Shown here in pieces: positions 25,155 through 34,402 of a stretch of DNA of 55,512 nt. Origin of the DNA: Pseudomonas sp. ok272 (GTDB lineage: Bacteria; Pseudomonadota; Gammaproteobacteria; Pseudomonadales; Pseudomonadaceae); the NCBI RefSeq assembly GCF_900109995.1, contig NZ_FOCB01000011.1, positions 154,789 through 210,300 of the forward strand. Reading direction: 5' to 3'. The position numbers were made by a program, and so were the translations under genes. Position 1 is the first letter of the stretch. Every line of letters starts with the position of its first letter. Below the pieces are notes generated by a model. That model made no database searches, was not told the origin of the DNA, and worked only from the letters and a program-made list of their open reading frames with translations.

Positions 25155-25856
25155 TCAGCATTCCCACTCGGAGCGGCTGAACAGATAACCCTTGCCCCAC
25201 ACGGTCTTGATCTTGCGCGCCTCGCCGGCGTGGTCATCGAACTTGCGCCGCAACTTGGAGATGGCCACGTCCACCGAACGGTCGGTGCCGTTGAACTCGA
25301 TACCGCGCAGGCGTTGCAGGATCTGGTCGCGGCTCAGCACTTCGCCGGCGTGCCGGGCGAGGACCACCAGCAGGTTGTATTCGCCGCTGGACAACTCCAC
25401 CAGTTGCTCGCGCCAGGTCACGCTGCGCTCCGACAGGTCGATGCACAGGTTGCCCATGAGAATGCGGTCGCTGGCGGTTTGCGGTTCGTTGAGGCTGCTG
25501 CGCCGCAACAAGGTGCGCACCCGCGCCAGCAGCACGCGGGGCTCGCAGGGTTTGGTGACGTAGTCGTCGGCGCCCATTTCCAGGCCCAGGACCTGGTCGT
25601 GGCTGTCGTCGCGGGCGGTGAGCATGAGGATCGGCAGGGTCGCCGAGTCGGCGCGCAGCAGGCGGCACACCTGCAGGCCGTCGAGCCCGGGCAGCATCAG
25701 GTCGAGGATCACCAGGTCCGGCGGCGTCATCCGCGCCCGCTCGCGCACCTGATCGCCCCGGCTGATGACGCTGACTTGATAGCCATTGCGTTCCAGGTAG
25801 CTGGCAATCAGTTCCGAGAGCGCGGTGTCGTCTTCGACCAGGAGGATGTTGGGCAT
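25155..25856 (-). CDS. RstA-like response regulator (OmpR family)
   Basis: A 233-residue response regulator. The receiver has E8-D9-D10, phospho-acceptor D52 in VILDLMLPGLDG, LMLTAR and YVTKP. The winged-helix output domain (SSGEYNLLVVLARHAGEVLSR, IKTVWGKGYLF) covers ~130-230. It is co-transcribed with the RstB-like kinase (4-bp gap). Its start is 278 bp from the divergent RND membrane-fusion gene, and the gap contains a REPIN and 10-bp-phased direct repeats that suit an OmpR-type protein. Confidence 0.92.
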   Translation of the reverse strand: MPNILLVEDDTALSELIASYLERNGYQVSVISRGDQVRERARMTPPDLVILDLMLPGLDGLQVCRLLRADSATLPILMLTARDDSHDQVLGLEMGADDYVTKPCEPRVLLARVRTLLRRSSLNEPQTASDRILMGNLCIDLSERSVTWREQLVELSSGEYNLLVVLARHAGEVLSRDQILQRLRGIEFNGTDRSVDVAISKLRRKFDDHAGEARKIKTVWGKGYLFSRSEWEC

Positions 25857-25890
25857 GGGGTGTTCCAGGAGGTACGGTGGTGGCTATCAG

Positions 25891-25979
25891 GGCCGTCTTC
25901 GCGAGCAGGCTCGCTCCCACAAGGGATCTATGAACACTGCAAATCCACTGTGGGAGCGAGCCTGCTCGCGAAGACGGCC
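25891..25979. repeat. REPIN with perfect 30-bp arms
   Basis: The arms 25891-25920 and 25950-25979 are exact inverted copies over 30 bp (GGCCGTCTTCGCGAGCAGG onward and its complement), separated by 29 bp. Perfect arms suggest a recent arrival or gene conversion. It lies between the divergent regulator and efflux operon. Confidence 0.88.
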
Positions 25980-26041
25980 TGACAGGCGCAAGAAAAGCCA
26001 AGGCATGAAGGATATACGCCCACACGCGTGTGCGAGCAAAA

Positions 26042-26080
26042 CCTTCACACACTTTCACATAGCCACTACAAAGCTTCACC
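26042..26080. promoter_or_regulatory. Phased TTCACA direct repeats, response-regulator site candidate
   Basis: CCTTCACACA and CTTTCACATA are adjacent 10-bp direct repeats (TTCACA at 26044 and 26054). A third copy, TTCACC, lies at 26075, 21 bp further. One-turn spacing is how OmpR/PhoB-family dimers bind. The site is about 55-90 bp upstream of the RND operon start. Confidence 0.5.
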
Positions 26081-26133
26081 GCTACCCTGCGTCACAGCCC
26101 GTAGGATGCCGGGGTCATTATTGGGGTAACTCC

Positions 26134-27291
26134 ATGTCCAAGAATCTGTTGGCCAAGCTCAGCCTGCTCGCACTGGCACTGATGCTCGGCGCCTGTGACA
26201 CGTCCACCACGGCCGAAGAAGCCGCGCCGCTGGCCACCGTGCGTATCGAAACCCTCGCCGCCCAGCCACTGTCGATCACCAGCGAGCTCAGCGGGCGCAT
26301 CGCTGCGCCGCGCATTGCCGAAGTCCGTGCCCGGGTCGCCGGGGTGGTGTTGCAACGCACCTTCCGCGAAGGCAGCGACGTGAAACAGGGCCAGGTGCTG
26401 TTTCGCATCGACCCCGCACCGTTCAAGGCCGACCTGGACAGCGCCGAGGCGGCGTTGCGCAAGGCCGAGGCCAATGCCTTCCAGGCACGCCTGCAGGAGC
26501 AGCGCTACGCCCAGTTGATCGAAGACAAGGCCATCAGCGCCCAGGATTACGACAACGCCCGCGCCGCCACCCTCCAGGCCAATGCCGACGTCGCCGCCAA
26601 CAAGGCCGCGGTGGCCCGCGCCAAACTGAACCTGGGGTATGCCACGGTCACGGCGCCGATTTCCGGGCGCATTGGTCGTGCGCTGGTCACCGAAGGCGCA
26701 CTGGTGGGACAGAACGAAAGCACGCCGCTGGCACTGATCCAGCAACTGGACCCGATCCATGCCGACCTGACCCAGTCGACGCGTGAACTCAACGACCTGC
26801 GCCGCGCCTTCCGCGCCGGGCAGATGCAACAGGTCGGCCAGGACCAGGCCAAGGCCACGTTGATCCAGGACGACGGCAGCCTCTACCCGCTGCCGGGCAA
26901 ACTGTTGTTCGCCGACATCAGCGTCGATCCGGGCACCGGTCAGATCATCGTGCGCGCCGAGTTCCCCAACCCGGACCTCGACCTGCTGCCGGGCAGTTTT
27001 GTCCGCGTGCGCCTGGAGCAAGGCGTGCAACAGCAGGCCATCAGCGTGCCGCAACGGGCCATCCAGCGCGACAGCGCCGGCATCGCCCAGGTGCTGCTGC
27101 TCGACGCCGATGGGCGGGTCAGCCTGCAACCGGTGGAACTGGGCCAGGTACACCAGGACCGCTGGATCGTCACCGGCGGCCTCAAGCCGGGCGACCGCAT
27201 TGTCATCGAGGGCCTGCAACACGCCCGTCCCGGCGAAAAAGTCGCCATCGACGACTCCCCTCTTCCGCTGGCCCTGAACAACGGGCAATAG
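26134..27291 (+). CDS. RND efflux periplasmic adaptor (membrane fusion protein)
   Basis: A 385-residue lipoprotein adaptor of the MexA/AcrA type that links an inner-membrane RND pump to an outer-membrane channel. The lipobox is LMLGAC (C21). The lipoyl-like half (SELSGRIAAPRIAEVRARVA, GSDVKQGQVLFRIDP), coiled-coil hairpin (~90-160), second lipoyl half (GYATVTAPISGRIG), beta-barrel and membrane-proximal domains follow in order. The ATG at 26134 places the signal peptide correctly; the open frame upstream is fortuitous. It is 16 bp before the RND pump gene and has no outer-membrane factor partner in the operon. Confidence 0.93.
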   Translation: MSKNLLAKLSLLALALMLGACDTSTTAEEAAPLATVRIETLAAQPLSITSELSGRIAAPRIAEVRARVAGVVLQRTFREGSDVKQGQVLFRIDPAPFKADLDSAEAALRKAEANAFQARLQEQRYAQLIEDKAISAQDYDNARAATLQANADVAANKAAVARAKLNLGYATVTAPISGRIGRALVTEGALVGQNESTPLALIQQLDPIHADLTQSTRELNDLRRAFRAGQMQQVGQDQAKATLIQDDGSLYPLPGKLLFADISVDPGTGQIIVRAEFPNPDLDLLPGSFVRVRLEQGVQQQAISVPQRAIQRDSAGIAQVLLLDADGRVSLQPVELGQVHQDRWIVTGGLKPGDRIVIEGLQHARPGEKVAIDDSPLPLALNNGQ

Positions 27292-27307
27292 GCAGGACGC
27301 AGACTTT

Positions 27308-30300
27308 ATGCCGCAATTCTTTATCGACCGCCCCGTGTTCGCCTGGGTCGTCGCGCTGTTTATCCTGTTGGCCGGCGCCCTGGCGATCCCGCAGTTGCCG
27401 GTGGCGCAGTACCCCGACGTCGCCCCGCCGCAGATCGAGATCTACGCGGTGTACCCCGGTGCCTCGGCGCAAACCGTCGATGAAAGCGTGGTCAGCCTGA
27501 TCGAGGAAGAGCTCAACGGCGCCGACCATTTGCTCTACTTCGAATCCCAGAGCAGCCTGGGTTCGGCGTCCATCAAGGCAACGTTCAAACCGGGCACCAA
27601 CCCGGAACTGGCCCAGGTGGACGTGCAGAACCGTCTCAAGGCCGTGGAATCGCGCCTGCCCCAGGCGGTGATCCAGCAAGGCTTGTCCATCGAGAAGGCG
27701 TCGTCCGGATTCCTGCTGCTGATCACCCTGACCTCAAGCGACGGCAAGCTCAGCGATGTCGCGCTCAGCGATTACCTGGCGCGCAACGTGATGAACGAGA
27801 TCAAGCGCCTGGAGGGTGTCGGCAAGGCCACGTTGTATGGCTCCGAACGGGCGATGCGGATCTGGATCGACCCGCAGAAGTTGATCGGTTTCAACCTGAC
27901 CCCGGCCGACGTCAACGCCGCGATTGTCGCGCAGAACGCGCAGATCTCGGCGGGCAGCATTGGCGACCTGCCAACCTCTGCCACCCAGGAAATCACCGCC
28001 ACGGTGCTGATCAAGGGGCAGTTGTCGACGCCCCAGGAGTTCGCCGACATCGTGCTCAGGGCCAGCCCGGACGGCGCCACCGTACGCATCGGCGATGTCG
28101 CGCGGGTCGAGATCGGCAGCCAGGAATACCAGTTCTCCACGCGCCTCAATGGCAAGCCCTCGACCGCCGTCGGGGTGCAACTGGCACCCGGTGCCAACGC
28201 GTTGCAGACCGCCACCCTGGTGCGCGCGAAGATGGACGAGTTGGCGCGCTACTTCCCGGCGGGCGTGGAATACAAGATCCCCTATGACACCTCGCCCTTC
28301 GTCAAGGCGTCGATCACCAAGGTGCTGATGACCCTGGGCGAAGCCATGGTGCTGGTGTTCGCGGTGATGTACCTGTTCCTGCAGAACGTGCGCTACACCC
28401 TGATCCCGACACTGGTGGTGCCGGTCGCGCTGATGGGCACCTTTGCCGTGATGCTGGCGCTGGGCTTCTCGATCAACGTGCTGACCATGTTCGGCATGGT
28501 GCTGGCCATCGGCATCCTGGTGGACGACGCCATTGTGGTGGTGGAGAACGTCGAGCGGATTATGGCCGAAGAGGGCCTGCCGCCCAAGGAAGCCACGCGC
28601 AAGGCCATGGGCCAGATCACCGGGGCGATCGTCGGGATTACCCTGGTGCTGGTCGCGGTGTTCATCCCGATGGCGTTCATGCAGGGCTCGGTGGGGGTGA
28701 TCTACCAGCAGTTCTCGCTGTCGATGGCCACCTCGATCCTGTTCTCGGCGTTCCTGGCCCTGAGCCTGACCCCGGCGCTGTGCGCCACGTTGCTCAAGCC
28801 CGTTACCAAGGGCGAGCTGCACGCCAAGACCGGATTCTTCGGCGGGTTCAACCGGCGCTTCGAACACTTCAGCGAGCGTTACCAAGGCTGGGTGAGCTAT
28901 GCGCTCAAGCGCAGTGGCCGCTACTTGCTGATCTACGGTGTGTTGCTGGTCGGCCTGATTGTGCTGTTCAGTCGCCTGCCCTCCTCGTTCCTGCCGACCG
29001 AAGACCAGGGCTATACGATCACCGACATTCAACTGCCGCCGGGCGCCAGCAAGAGCCGCACGGTGCAGGTGGTGGAACAGATCGAGGCGCACAACGCCAC
29101 GGAGCCGGGGATCGGCGACAGCACGGTGATCCTGGGCTTCAGTTTCTCCGGCAGCGGGCAGAACGCGGCGCTGGCGTTCAGTACGCTCAAGGATTGGTCC
29201 GTGCGCGGCAGCGATGATTCGGCGGCGTCGATTGCCGACCGCGCCAACGCAGCGTTCAGCCAGATCAAGGACGCCATGGTGTTTTCCGTGCTGCCACCGC
29301 CGGTGGACGGCCTGGGCACCTCCAGCGGCTTCGAGTTCCGCCTGCAAGACCGTGGCGGCCTCGGTCACGCGGCGCTGATGCAGGCCCGTACGGCGCTGCT
29401 GGAAGCCGCCGAAAAAAGCCCGATCCTGATGAATGTGCGTGAAAGCGCCCTGGCCGAAGCACCGCAGGTGCAACTGATCGTCGACCGCAAGCAGGCCAAC
29501 GCCCTGGGCGTGTCCTTTGCCGACATCGGCAGCGTGCTGTCGACGGCAGTGGGCTCGACCTACATCAACGACTTCCCCAACCAGGGACGGATGCAACGGG
29601 TGGTGGTGCAGGCCGAAGGCGATCAACGCAGCCAGGTGGCCGACCTGCTGAAGATCCACGTGCGCAACGACCACGGCAAGATGGTGCCGCTGTCGGCGTT
29701 CGTCCAGGCGCAATGGACCCAAGGCCCGACGCAACTGACCCGCTACAACGGCTACCCGGCCGTCAGCATCTCCGGCGAGCCAACCCCAGGCCACAGCACG
29801 GGCGAGGCCATGGCCGAAATCGAACGGCTGGTGGCGCTCGGCCCGACCGGGCTGGGCCAGGAGTGGACCGGCCTGTCGCTGCAGGAACGCCTGTCAGGCA
29901 GCCAGGCGCCGATGTTGCTGGCGCTGTCGTTGCTGGTGGTGTTCTTGTGCCTGGCGGCGCTGTATGAAAGCTGGTCGATCCCCACCTCGGTGCTGCTGGT
30001 GGTGCCCCTGGGGGTGCTCGGTGCGGTATTGGCGGTGACCTTGCGCGGCATGCCCAACGACGTGTTCTTCAAGGTCGGCTTGATCACCATCATTGGCCTG
30101 TCGGCGAAGAACGCGATCCTGATCATCGAGTTCGCCAAGAGCCTGTACGACGAAGGCCACGACCTGATCGACGCCACGGTCCAAGCCGCACGCTTGCGCC
30201 TGCGGCCGATTGTCATGACCTCCCTGGCGTTCATCCTCGGCGTGGTACCCCTGGCAATTGCCACCGGCGCCAGCTCGGCCAGCCAGCAGGCGATCGGCAC

Positions 30301-30406
30301 CGGGGTGATCGGCGGCATGATCACCGCGACGTTGGCGGTGCTGTTTGTGCCGGTGTTCTTTGTGGTGGTGATGAAGCTGGTGCGCAAGCGGCATAGGGAC
30401 GACTGA
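27308..30406 (+). CDS. RND multidrug efflux transporter (HAE-1 type)
   Basis: A 1032-residue inner-membrane proton/drug antiporter resembling MexB/MexK/AcrB. It begins MPQFFIDRPVFAWVV, has two large periplasmic loops and about 12 membrane segments. The proton-relay residues are present: the adjacent Asp pair in GILVDDAIVVVEN (~405) and the lysine in LSAKNAIL (~933). It is encoded with its adaptor but without an outer-membrane channel, as in MexJK, so it must borrow an OprM-type channel from elsewhere. Control by the divergent RstAB-like system is likely. The substrate range cannot be read from sequence. Confidence 0.94.
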   Translation: MPQFFIDRPVFAWVVALFILLAGALAIPQLPVAQYPDVAPPQIEIYAVYPGASAQTVDESVVSLIEEELNGADHLLYFESQSSLGSASIKATFKPGTNPELAQVDVQNRLKAVESRLPQAVIQQGLSIEKASSGFLLLITLTSSDGKLSDVALSDYLARNVMNEIKRLEGVGKATLYGSERAMRIWIDPQKLIGFNLTPADVNAAIVAQNAQISAGSIGDLPTSATQEITATVLIKGQLSTPQEFADIVLRASPDGATVRIGDVARVEIGSQEYQFSTRLNGKPSTAVGVQLAPGANALQTATLVRAKMDELARYFPAGVEYKIPYDTSPFVKASITKVLMTLGEAMVLVFAVMYLFLQNVRYTLIPTLVVPVALMGTFAVMLALGFSINVLTMFGMVLAIGILVDDAIVVVENVERIMAEEGLPPKEATRKAMGQITGAIVGITLVLVAVFIPMAFMQGSVGVIYQQFSLSMATSILFSAFLALSLTPALCATLLKPVTKGELHAKTGFFGGFNRRFEHFSERYQGWVSYALKRSGRYLLIYGVLLVGLIVLFSRLPSSFLPTEDQGYTITDIQLPPGASKSRTVQVVEQIEAHNATEPGIGDSTVILGFSFSGSGQNAALAFSTLKDWSVRGSDDSAASIADRANAAFSQIKDAMVFSVLPPPVDGLGTSSGFEFRLQDRGGLGHAALMQARTALLEAAEKSPILMNVRESALAEAPQVQLIVDRKQANALGVSFADIGSVLSTAVGSTYINDFPNQGRMQRVVVQAEGDQRSQVADLLKIHVRNDHGKMVPLSAFVQAQWTQGPTQLTRYNGYPAVSISGEPTPGHSTGEAMAEIERLVALGPTGLGQEWTGLSLQERLSGSQAPMLLALSLLVVFLCLAALYESWSIPTSVLLVVPLGVLGAVLAVTLRGMPNDVFFKVGLITIIGLSAKNAILIIEFAKSLYDEGHDLIDATVQAARLRLRPIVMTSLAFILGVVPLAIATGASSASQQAIGTGVIGGMITATLAVLFVPVFFVVVMKLVRKRHRDD

Positions 30407-30432
30407 AGCTGCGCCTTGTGGGTTTTTGATGC

Positions 30433-30475
30433 CTGTCTAGTCCTGAAGGTGTAAACCTTATTCAGGACGGGACAG
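30433..30475. repeat. Long interrupted palindrome after RND operon
   Basis: Nested complementary blocks CTGTC, GTCCTGA and AGGT, then ACCT, TCAGGAC and GACAG, are arranged symmetrically around a GTAA centre. It could form a large hairpin that ends the RND transcript, or be the end of a decayed mobile element. Confidence 0.6.
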
Positions 30476-30485
30476 CCTAAACAAC

Positions 30486-30517
30486 AAGGGGACGGATTAA
30501 TAAATCCGTCCCCTTTT
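30486..30517 (+). terminator. Strong hairpin with T tract
   Basis: A perfect 13-bp stem (AAGGGGACGGATT and its complement) with an AATA loop is followed by TTTT. It looks like an intrinsic terminator, but sequences of this kind (GGGGACGGAT... ATCCGTCCCC) also recur in bacterial genomes as small mobile hairpins. Confidence 0.65.
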
Positions 30518-30577
30518 CTCTCTAGCTTCTTTTCTCTCTAGCTTCTTTTCTCTCTAGCTTCTTTTCTCTCTGGGTTC
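30514..30577. repeat. 16-bp tandem repeat, four copies
   Basis: The unit TTTTCTCTCTAGCTTC occurs three times exactly (30514, 30530, 30546) and a fourth time with changes (30562). It starts within the T tract of the hairpin and is a pure pyrimidine-rich array apart from AG. No coding function is seen; the ~250 bp between the RND operon and the DUF1345 gene is otherwise empty. Confidence 0.9.
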
Positions 30578-30656
30578 GCGCTCACGCGTGATCGGGGTGT
30601 TCATCGGCGACAAGGCTGGTCTAAGGTGTGTCAAAGCCCTGCCATAGCGAGCCCTC

Positions 30657-31298
30657 ATGTCCCACCTCCTACGCACCCACCCTCGCCTGACTGCCGCTGC
30701 CCTGATCGGTGTGGTGATCGGCATTCTCGCCCCCGCCGATTCACTGATCAGCAAGATCCTCTTTGGCTGGAACGCTGGCGCCTGGACCTATTTGGTGTTG
30801 ATGTTTTGGCTGACCGTGCGTTCAAGGGCCGATGACGTCAGGCGCATTGCCGAAATCGAGGATGAGAACGCCGGGCTGGTGCTGCTTATTGTGTGCATCG
30901 CGGCCATTGCCAGCCTCGCCACCATCACCCTGGAACTGGTCGGCAGCAAGGACCTCGATAGCCATCAGAAGCTGATGCACTACGCGTTCACCGGTATGAC
31001 GGTGATGGGGTCGTGGCTGTTGGTCGGGGTGATCTTCAGCGTGCATTACGCCCGCCTGTTCTACACCTGGGAGGGTCCCAAGCCCGCCCTGCGCTTTGCC
31101 GAAGACCTGGAGACCCCCGACTATTGGGACTTCTTGTACTTCTCCTTCACCATCGGCGTGGCGGTGCAAACCGCCGATGTGGGCGTGGGCACCCGCAGCC
31201 TGCGCAAGATTGTCCTGGCGCAGTCGTTGATCGGGTTTGTGTTCAACACCGCGATCCTGGGGTTTTCAATCAACATCGCCGCCGGGCTGTTTGGATGA
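30657..31298 (+). CDS. DUF1345 family membrane protein
   Basis: A 213-residue integral membrane protein with about five hydrophobic segments, matching DUF1345: RSRADDVRRIAEIEDENAG after the second segment, SVHYARLFY, and YWDFLYFSFTIGVAVQTADV near the C-terminus. The conserved DF.YFSFT..TSD-like motif resembles a pore-loop region, but the function is unknown. It appears monocistronic; a short hairpin (31296-31316) overlaps its stop region. Confidence 0.85.
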   Translation: MSHLLRTHPRLTAAALIGVVIGILAPADSLISKILFGWNAGAWTYLVLMFWLTVRSRADDVRRIAEIEDENAGLVLLIVCIAAIASLATITLELVGSKDLDSHQKLMHYAFTGMTVMGSWLLVGVIFSVHYARLFYTWEGPKPALRFAEDLETPDYWDFLYFSFTIGVAVQTADVGVGTRSLRKIVLAQSLIGFVFNTAILGFSINIAAGLFG

Positions 31299-31402
31299 GA
31301 GGTGCGTGGCCTCTCACGCTCTCGCAATACTCGTCCTGATAGTGAAGCAACACCCGTGGCGAACTGACCTTAAGTGAACCGCATCATCATCCTCTCCGGG
31401 CG

Positions 31403-33028
31403 TTACACCACAAAGCGCCCAACCATGGCGTTCAAGTCCACCGCCAGGCGCGACAACTCATGGCTGGCGGCGCTGGTCTGGTTGGCCCCGGCGGCGGACT
31501 GGGTCGCCAGGTCGCGGATGTTCACCAGGTTGCGGTCGACCTCGCGTGATACCTGGGCCTGTTCTTCGGAGGCGCTGGCAATGACCAGGTTGCGCTCGTT
31601 GATCTGATGGATCGAGTGGGTGATCTGCTCCAGCGCCACGCCCGCCGCCCGTGCCAGTTCCAGGGTGGACTGGGTGCGTCGATTGCTTTGCTGCATGGAG
31701 TCAACGGCCTCTCCCGTGCCGTTCTGGATACCGGCGACCATCTTTTCGATCTCCTGGGTCGACTGCGCGGTGCGATGGGCCAATGCCCGCACCTCGTCCG
31801 CCACCACCGCAAAACCACGCCCCGCCTCGCCCGCCCGGGCGGCTTCGATGGCGGCGTTCAACGCCAGCAAGTTGGTCTGCTCGGCGATGGCGCGGATCAC
31901 GTCCAGCACCTTGCCGATGTCGCGGCCTTGAGTGGCCAGGCCTTCGATCATCACAGCGGTGTTCTGTACGTCCACGGTCATGGTCTGGATCGCGTCCACC
32001 GTCTCGACCACTCGATCACGCCCTTCACGGGCGGCCTGGGTCGATTGGCTCGACGCTTCGGAAGTCGACACCGCGTTGCGCGCCACTTCTTCGACTGCCG
32101 CGGTCATCTCATTGACCGCGGTCGCGGCCTGTTCGATTTCATTGTTCTGCTGTTGCAACCCGCGGGAGGCCTCTTCGGTGACCGCGCTGAGTTCTTCGGC
32201 TGCCGCCCCCAACTGATTCGCCGAGCCGGCGATTTGCTCGATGGTCTGGCGCAGGTTCTTCTGCATGTTGGCCAGGGCTTCGAGCAACCGAGCCGGTTCG
32301 TCCGAGCCATCGACCTCAATGGTTTTGCTCAGGTTGCCGTCGGCGATGAACTGCGCGGCGCTCACCGCCCGTGCCAGCGGAGTGACGATGCTCCGGGTCA
32401 GCAACCAGGCCAGCAGCACGGTCACCAGCGCCGCAAAGATCGACACGCCGATGACCCCGTTGATGGCGTTGTTGTAATGCTCATTGGCCAACGTATCGGC
32501 CTTGGCGGCGTCGGACTGGTTGATCGCGATCAGTTGGTTGAGCTGATCGCCCATCTGGTCGGTGCCGTCCTTGATTTTGCTGTTGATCAGGTTGCGCATG
32601 TCATCGAGTTTGTTCGCCCGCGACAGTTCCAGCATCTGTTGCTGCGCTTGCAGGTAGTTCTGCAGCGTGCTGGCAAAGCGGGTGTACAGCGTCGTTTCTT
32701 CTCCTGAATCCAGCAACGCCGCGTAGCCGAGTTGCGCCTGGCGCACCTTCTCGGTCAACACCGCGATTCGCGATTCAGCTTCCTGCAGGCCCTTGGCGTC
32801 GCGGTTGACCAACACGCGAAACGACAGAATGCGCAAGCGCAGGACGTTCTCGGTAATGGCCCCCAGGTAAGTCACGCTCGGCAGTTGATTGCTCTCCATG
32901 TCCACGGACGCCTGGCGTATGACCGACATGCGGCCTACGGCAAAGACACCCAAAACGATAACCAGCAACGCAATGAAAGCAAAACCGAGGAACGCGCGGG
33001 GCGCGATGTTCATGTTTCGTAGGGACAT
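31403..33028 (-). CDS. Methyl-accepting chemotaxis protein (4HB ligand domain)
   Basis: A 541-residue chemoreceptor. TM1 (AFLGFAFIALLVIVLGVFAV) is followed by a ~155-residue four-helix-bundle-type periplasmic ligand domain with the usual arginine-rich LRLRILSFRVLVNRD stretch. TM2 is at about 190-212, then HAMP, and a long cytoplasmic signalling hairpin with the conserved tip IAEQTNLLALNAAIEAARAG. The C-terminus lacks a CheR-binding pentapeptide. It should modulate CheA in response to a small ligand, possibly an organic acid or amino acid. It stands alone. Confidence 0.94.
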   Translation of the reverse strand: MSLRNMNIAPRAFLGFAFIALLVIVLGVFAVGRMSVIRQASVDMESNQLPSVTYLGAITENVLRLRILSFRVLVNRDAKGLQEAESRIAVLTEKVRQAQLGYAALLDSGEETTLYTRFASTLQNYLQAQQQMLELSRANKLDDMRNLINSKIKDGTDQMGDQLNQLIAINQSDAAKADTLANEHYNNAINGVIGVSIFAALVTVLLAWLLTRSIVTPLARAVSAAQFIADGNLSKTIEVDGSDEPARLLEALANMQKNLRQTIEQIAGSANQLGAAAEELSAVTEEASRGLQQQNNEIEQAATAVNEMTAAVEEVARNAVSTSEASSQSTQAAREGRDRVVETVDAIQTMTVDVQNTAVMIEGLATQGRDIGKVLDVIRAIAEQTNLLALNAAIEAARAGEAGRGFAVVADEVRALAHRTAQSTQEIEKMVAGIQNGTGEAVDSMQQSNRRTQSTLELARAAGVALEQITHSIHQINERNLVIASASEEQAQVSREVDRNLVNIRDLATQSAAGANQTSAASHELSRLAVDLNAMVGRFVV

Positions 33029-33388
33029 AGGAGGGCTCGCGGGAGAAGGAGAATTGCGCGCATCCCTGCGAGCACCAGACCGTCATGGGCCGGTCGGCGC
33101 ACATCAGGCCAGGGGATGACGTGTGCGCCTGTACGAGGTATCGGCAGCGGGGATGGATTTATGCGGGGGGATGATTAAACTTTTACAAAATGCGACGAAC
33201 GGTCAGCCCCAGGACAATGGCATCGGCCATCCCTCTGGCGCTGGGTCGCGCAGCGGCTCCATAAAAAGGGACGGCTACACCGTCCAGCGCGAACACGCTC
33301 GCTCCCACAATTGAGTCGTGGGGTGTTTGCGCTATGCCCCCGTTCTGGTATTTGATTGAGCCTTTCCCATCAGTGAAAGGACTTCGTC
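33029..33388. other. Divergent intergenic region, no gene seen
   Basis: A 360-bp region between the chemoreceptor and the aldo/keto reductase. A solitary REP half-site (GAACACGCTCGCTCCCAC) lies near 33289-33308. No convincing ORF or operator was found. Confidence 0.6.
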
Positions 33389-34402
33389 ATGACTTACCGC
33401 ACACTGGGCCACTCCGGGCTGCACGTGTCCACCCTCACCCTGGGCACCATGATGTTCGGTGAGCAGACCAACACTGAAGACTCGTTGCGCATCATCGACA
33501 AGGCCTGGGACCAAGGCATCAATTTCATCGACACGGCCGACGTCTACACCAACGGCCGCTCCGAGGAAATCATCGGCGAAGCCATCGCCACTCATCGTCA
33601 TGAATGGGTGGTGGCCTCCAAGGTCGGCTTCGGTCCGGTCGACGGCCTGCCCAACCGCAGCGGCTTGAGCCGCAAGCACCTGTTCAACGCTATCAACGCC
33701 AGCCTGACCCGCCTGGGCACCGATTACCTGGACATCTACTACCTGCACCGCGAAGACCACAACACCCCGCTGGAAGTGACCGTGTCGGCCATCGGCGACC
33801 TGATCCGCCAAGGCAAGATCCGTTACTGGGGGCTGTCCAACTACCGGGGCTGGCGCATTGCCGAGGTGATCCGGGTGGCCGAGCAACTGGGCGTCGACCG
33901 CCCCGTGATCAGCCAACCGCTGTACAACATCGTCAACCGCCAGGCGGAAACCGAACAGATCACCGCCGCCAGCACCTACGGCCTTGGCGTGGTGCCCTAC
34001 AGCCCACTGGCCCGCGGCGTGTTGAGCGGCAAGTACGCCCCGGATGCCACCCCGGACGCCAACAGCCGTGCCGGGCGCCAGGACAAACGCATCCTGGAGA
34101 CCGAATGGCGGACCGAGTCGTTGCGCATCGCCCAGCAGATTCACGCCTACACCCAGCAACGCGGGGTCGGCATGGTCGAGTTCGCGATTGCCTGGGTGCT
34201 GAACAACGCGGCGGTCACATCGGCCATCGTCGGCCCCCGCACCGAAGCGCAGTGGGACGCCTACACCCTGGCGCAGGACGTGACGATCAGCGCCGAGGAT
34301 GAGGCTTTTATCGATTCACTGGTGACACCGGGCCATGCCTCGACTGCGGGGTTCAATGATGTCGGGCACTTTGTTTCGGGGCGAAAGCTGCGCACTAACT
34401 GA
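33389..34402 (+). CDS. Aldo/keto reductase
   Basis: A 337-residue NADPH-dependent aldo/keto reductase (TIM barrel) that reduces aldehydes or ketones. The catalytic tetrad is visible: D48 and Y53 in FIDTADVY, K78 in VVASKVG, and the histidine in YYLHRED. The C-terminal cofactor-binding stretch is AIVGPRTEAQW. It resembles the YajO/Tas/oxidoreductase-like AKRs of Pseudomonas. The ATG is preceded by AAAGGA. The substrate is unknown; it stands alone. Confidence 0.92.
   Translation: MTYRTLGHSGLHVSTLTLGTMMFGEQTNTEDSLRIIDKAWDQGINFIDTADVYTNGRSEEIIGEAIATHRHEWVVASKVGFGPVDGLPNRSGLSRKHLFNAINASLTRLGTDYLDIYYLHREDHNTPLEVTVSAIGDLIRQGKIRYWGLSNYRGWRIAEVIRVAEQLGVDRPVISQPLYNIVNRQAETEQITAASTYGLGVVPYSPLARGVLSGKYAPDATPDANSRAGRQDKRILETEWRTESLRIAQQIHAYTQQRGVGMVEFAIAWVLNNAAVTSAIVGPRTEAQWDAYTLAQDVTISAEDEAFIDSLVTPGHASTAGFNDVGHFVSGRKLRTN

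Noticed and set aside
27734..29794. Long antisense frame through the RND pump gene
   Set aside because: A shadow of high-GC codon bias, His/Gln-rich with no domain. Similar antisense frames occur over hpd, fabV, mqo and others.
30514..30577. CRISPR-like array
   Set aside because: The repeats are 16 bp, directly adjacent with no spacers, so it is a simple tandem repeat.
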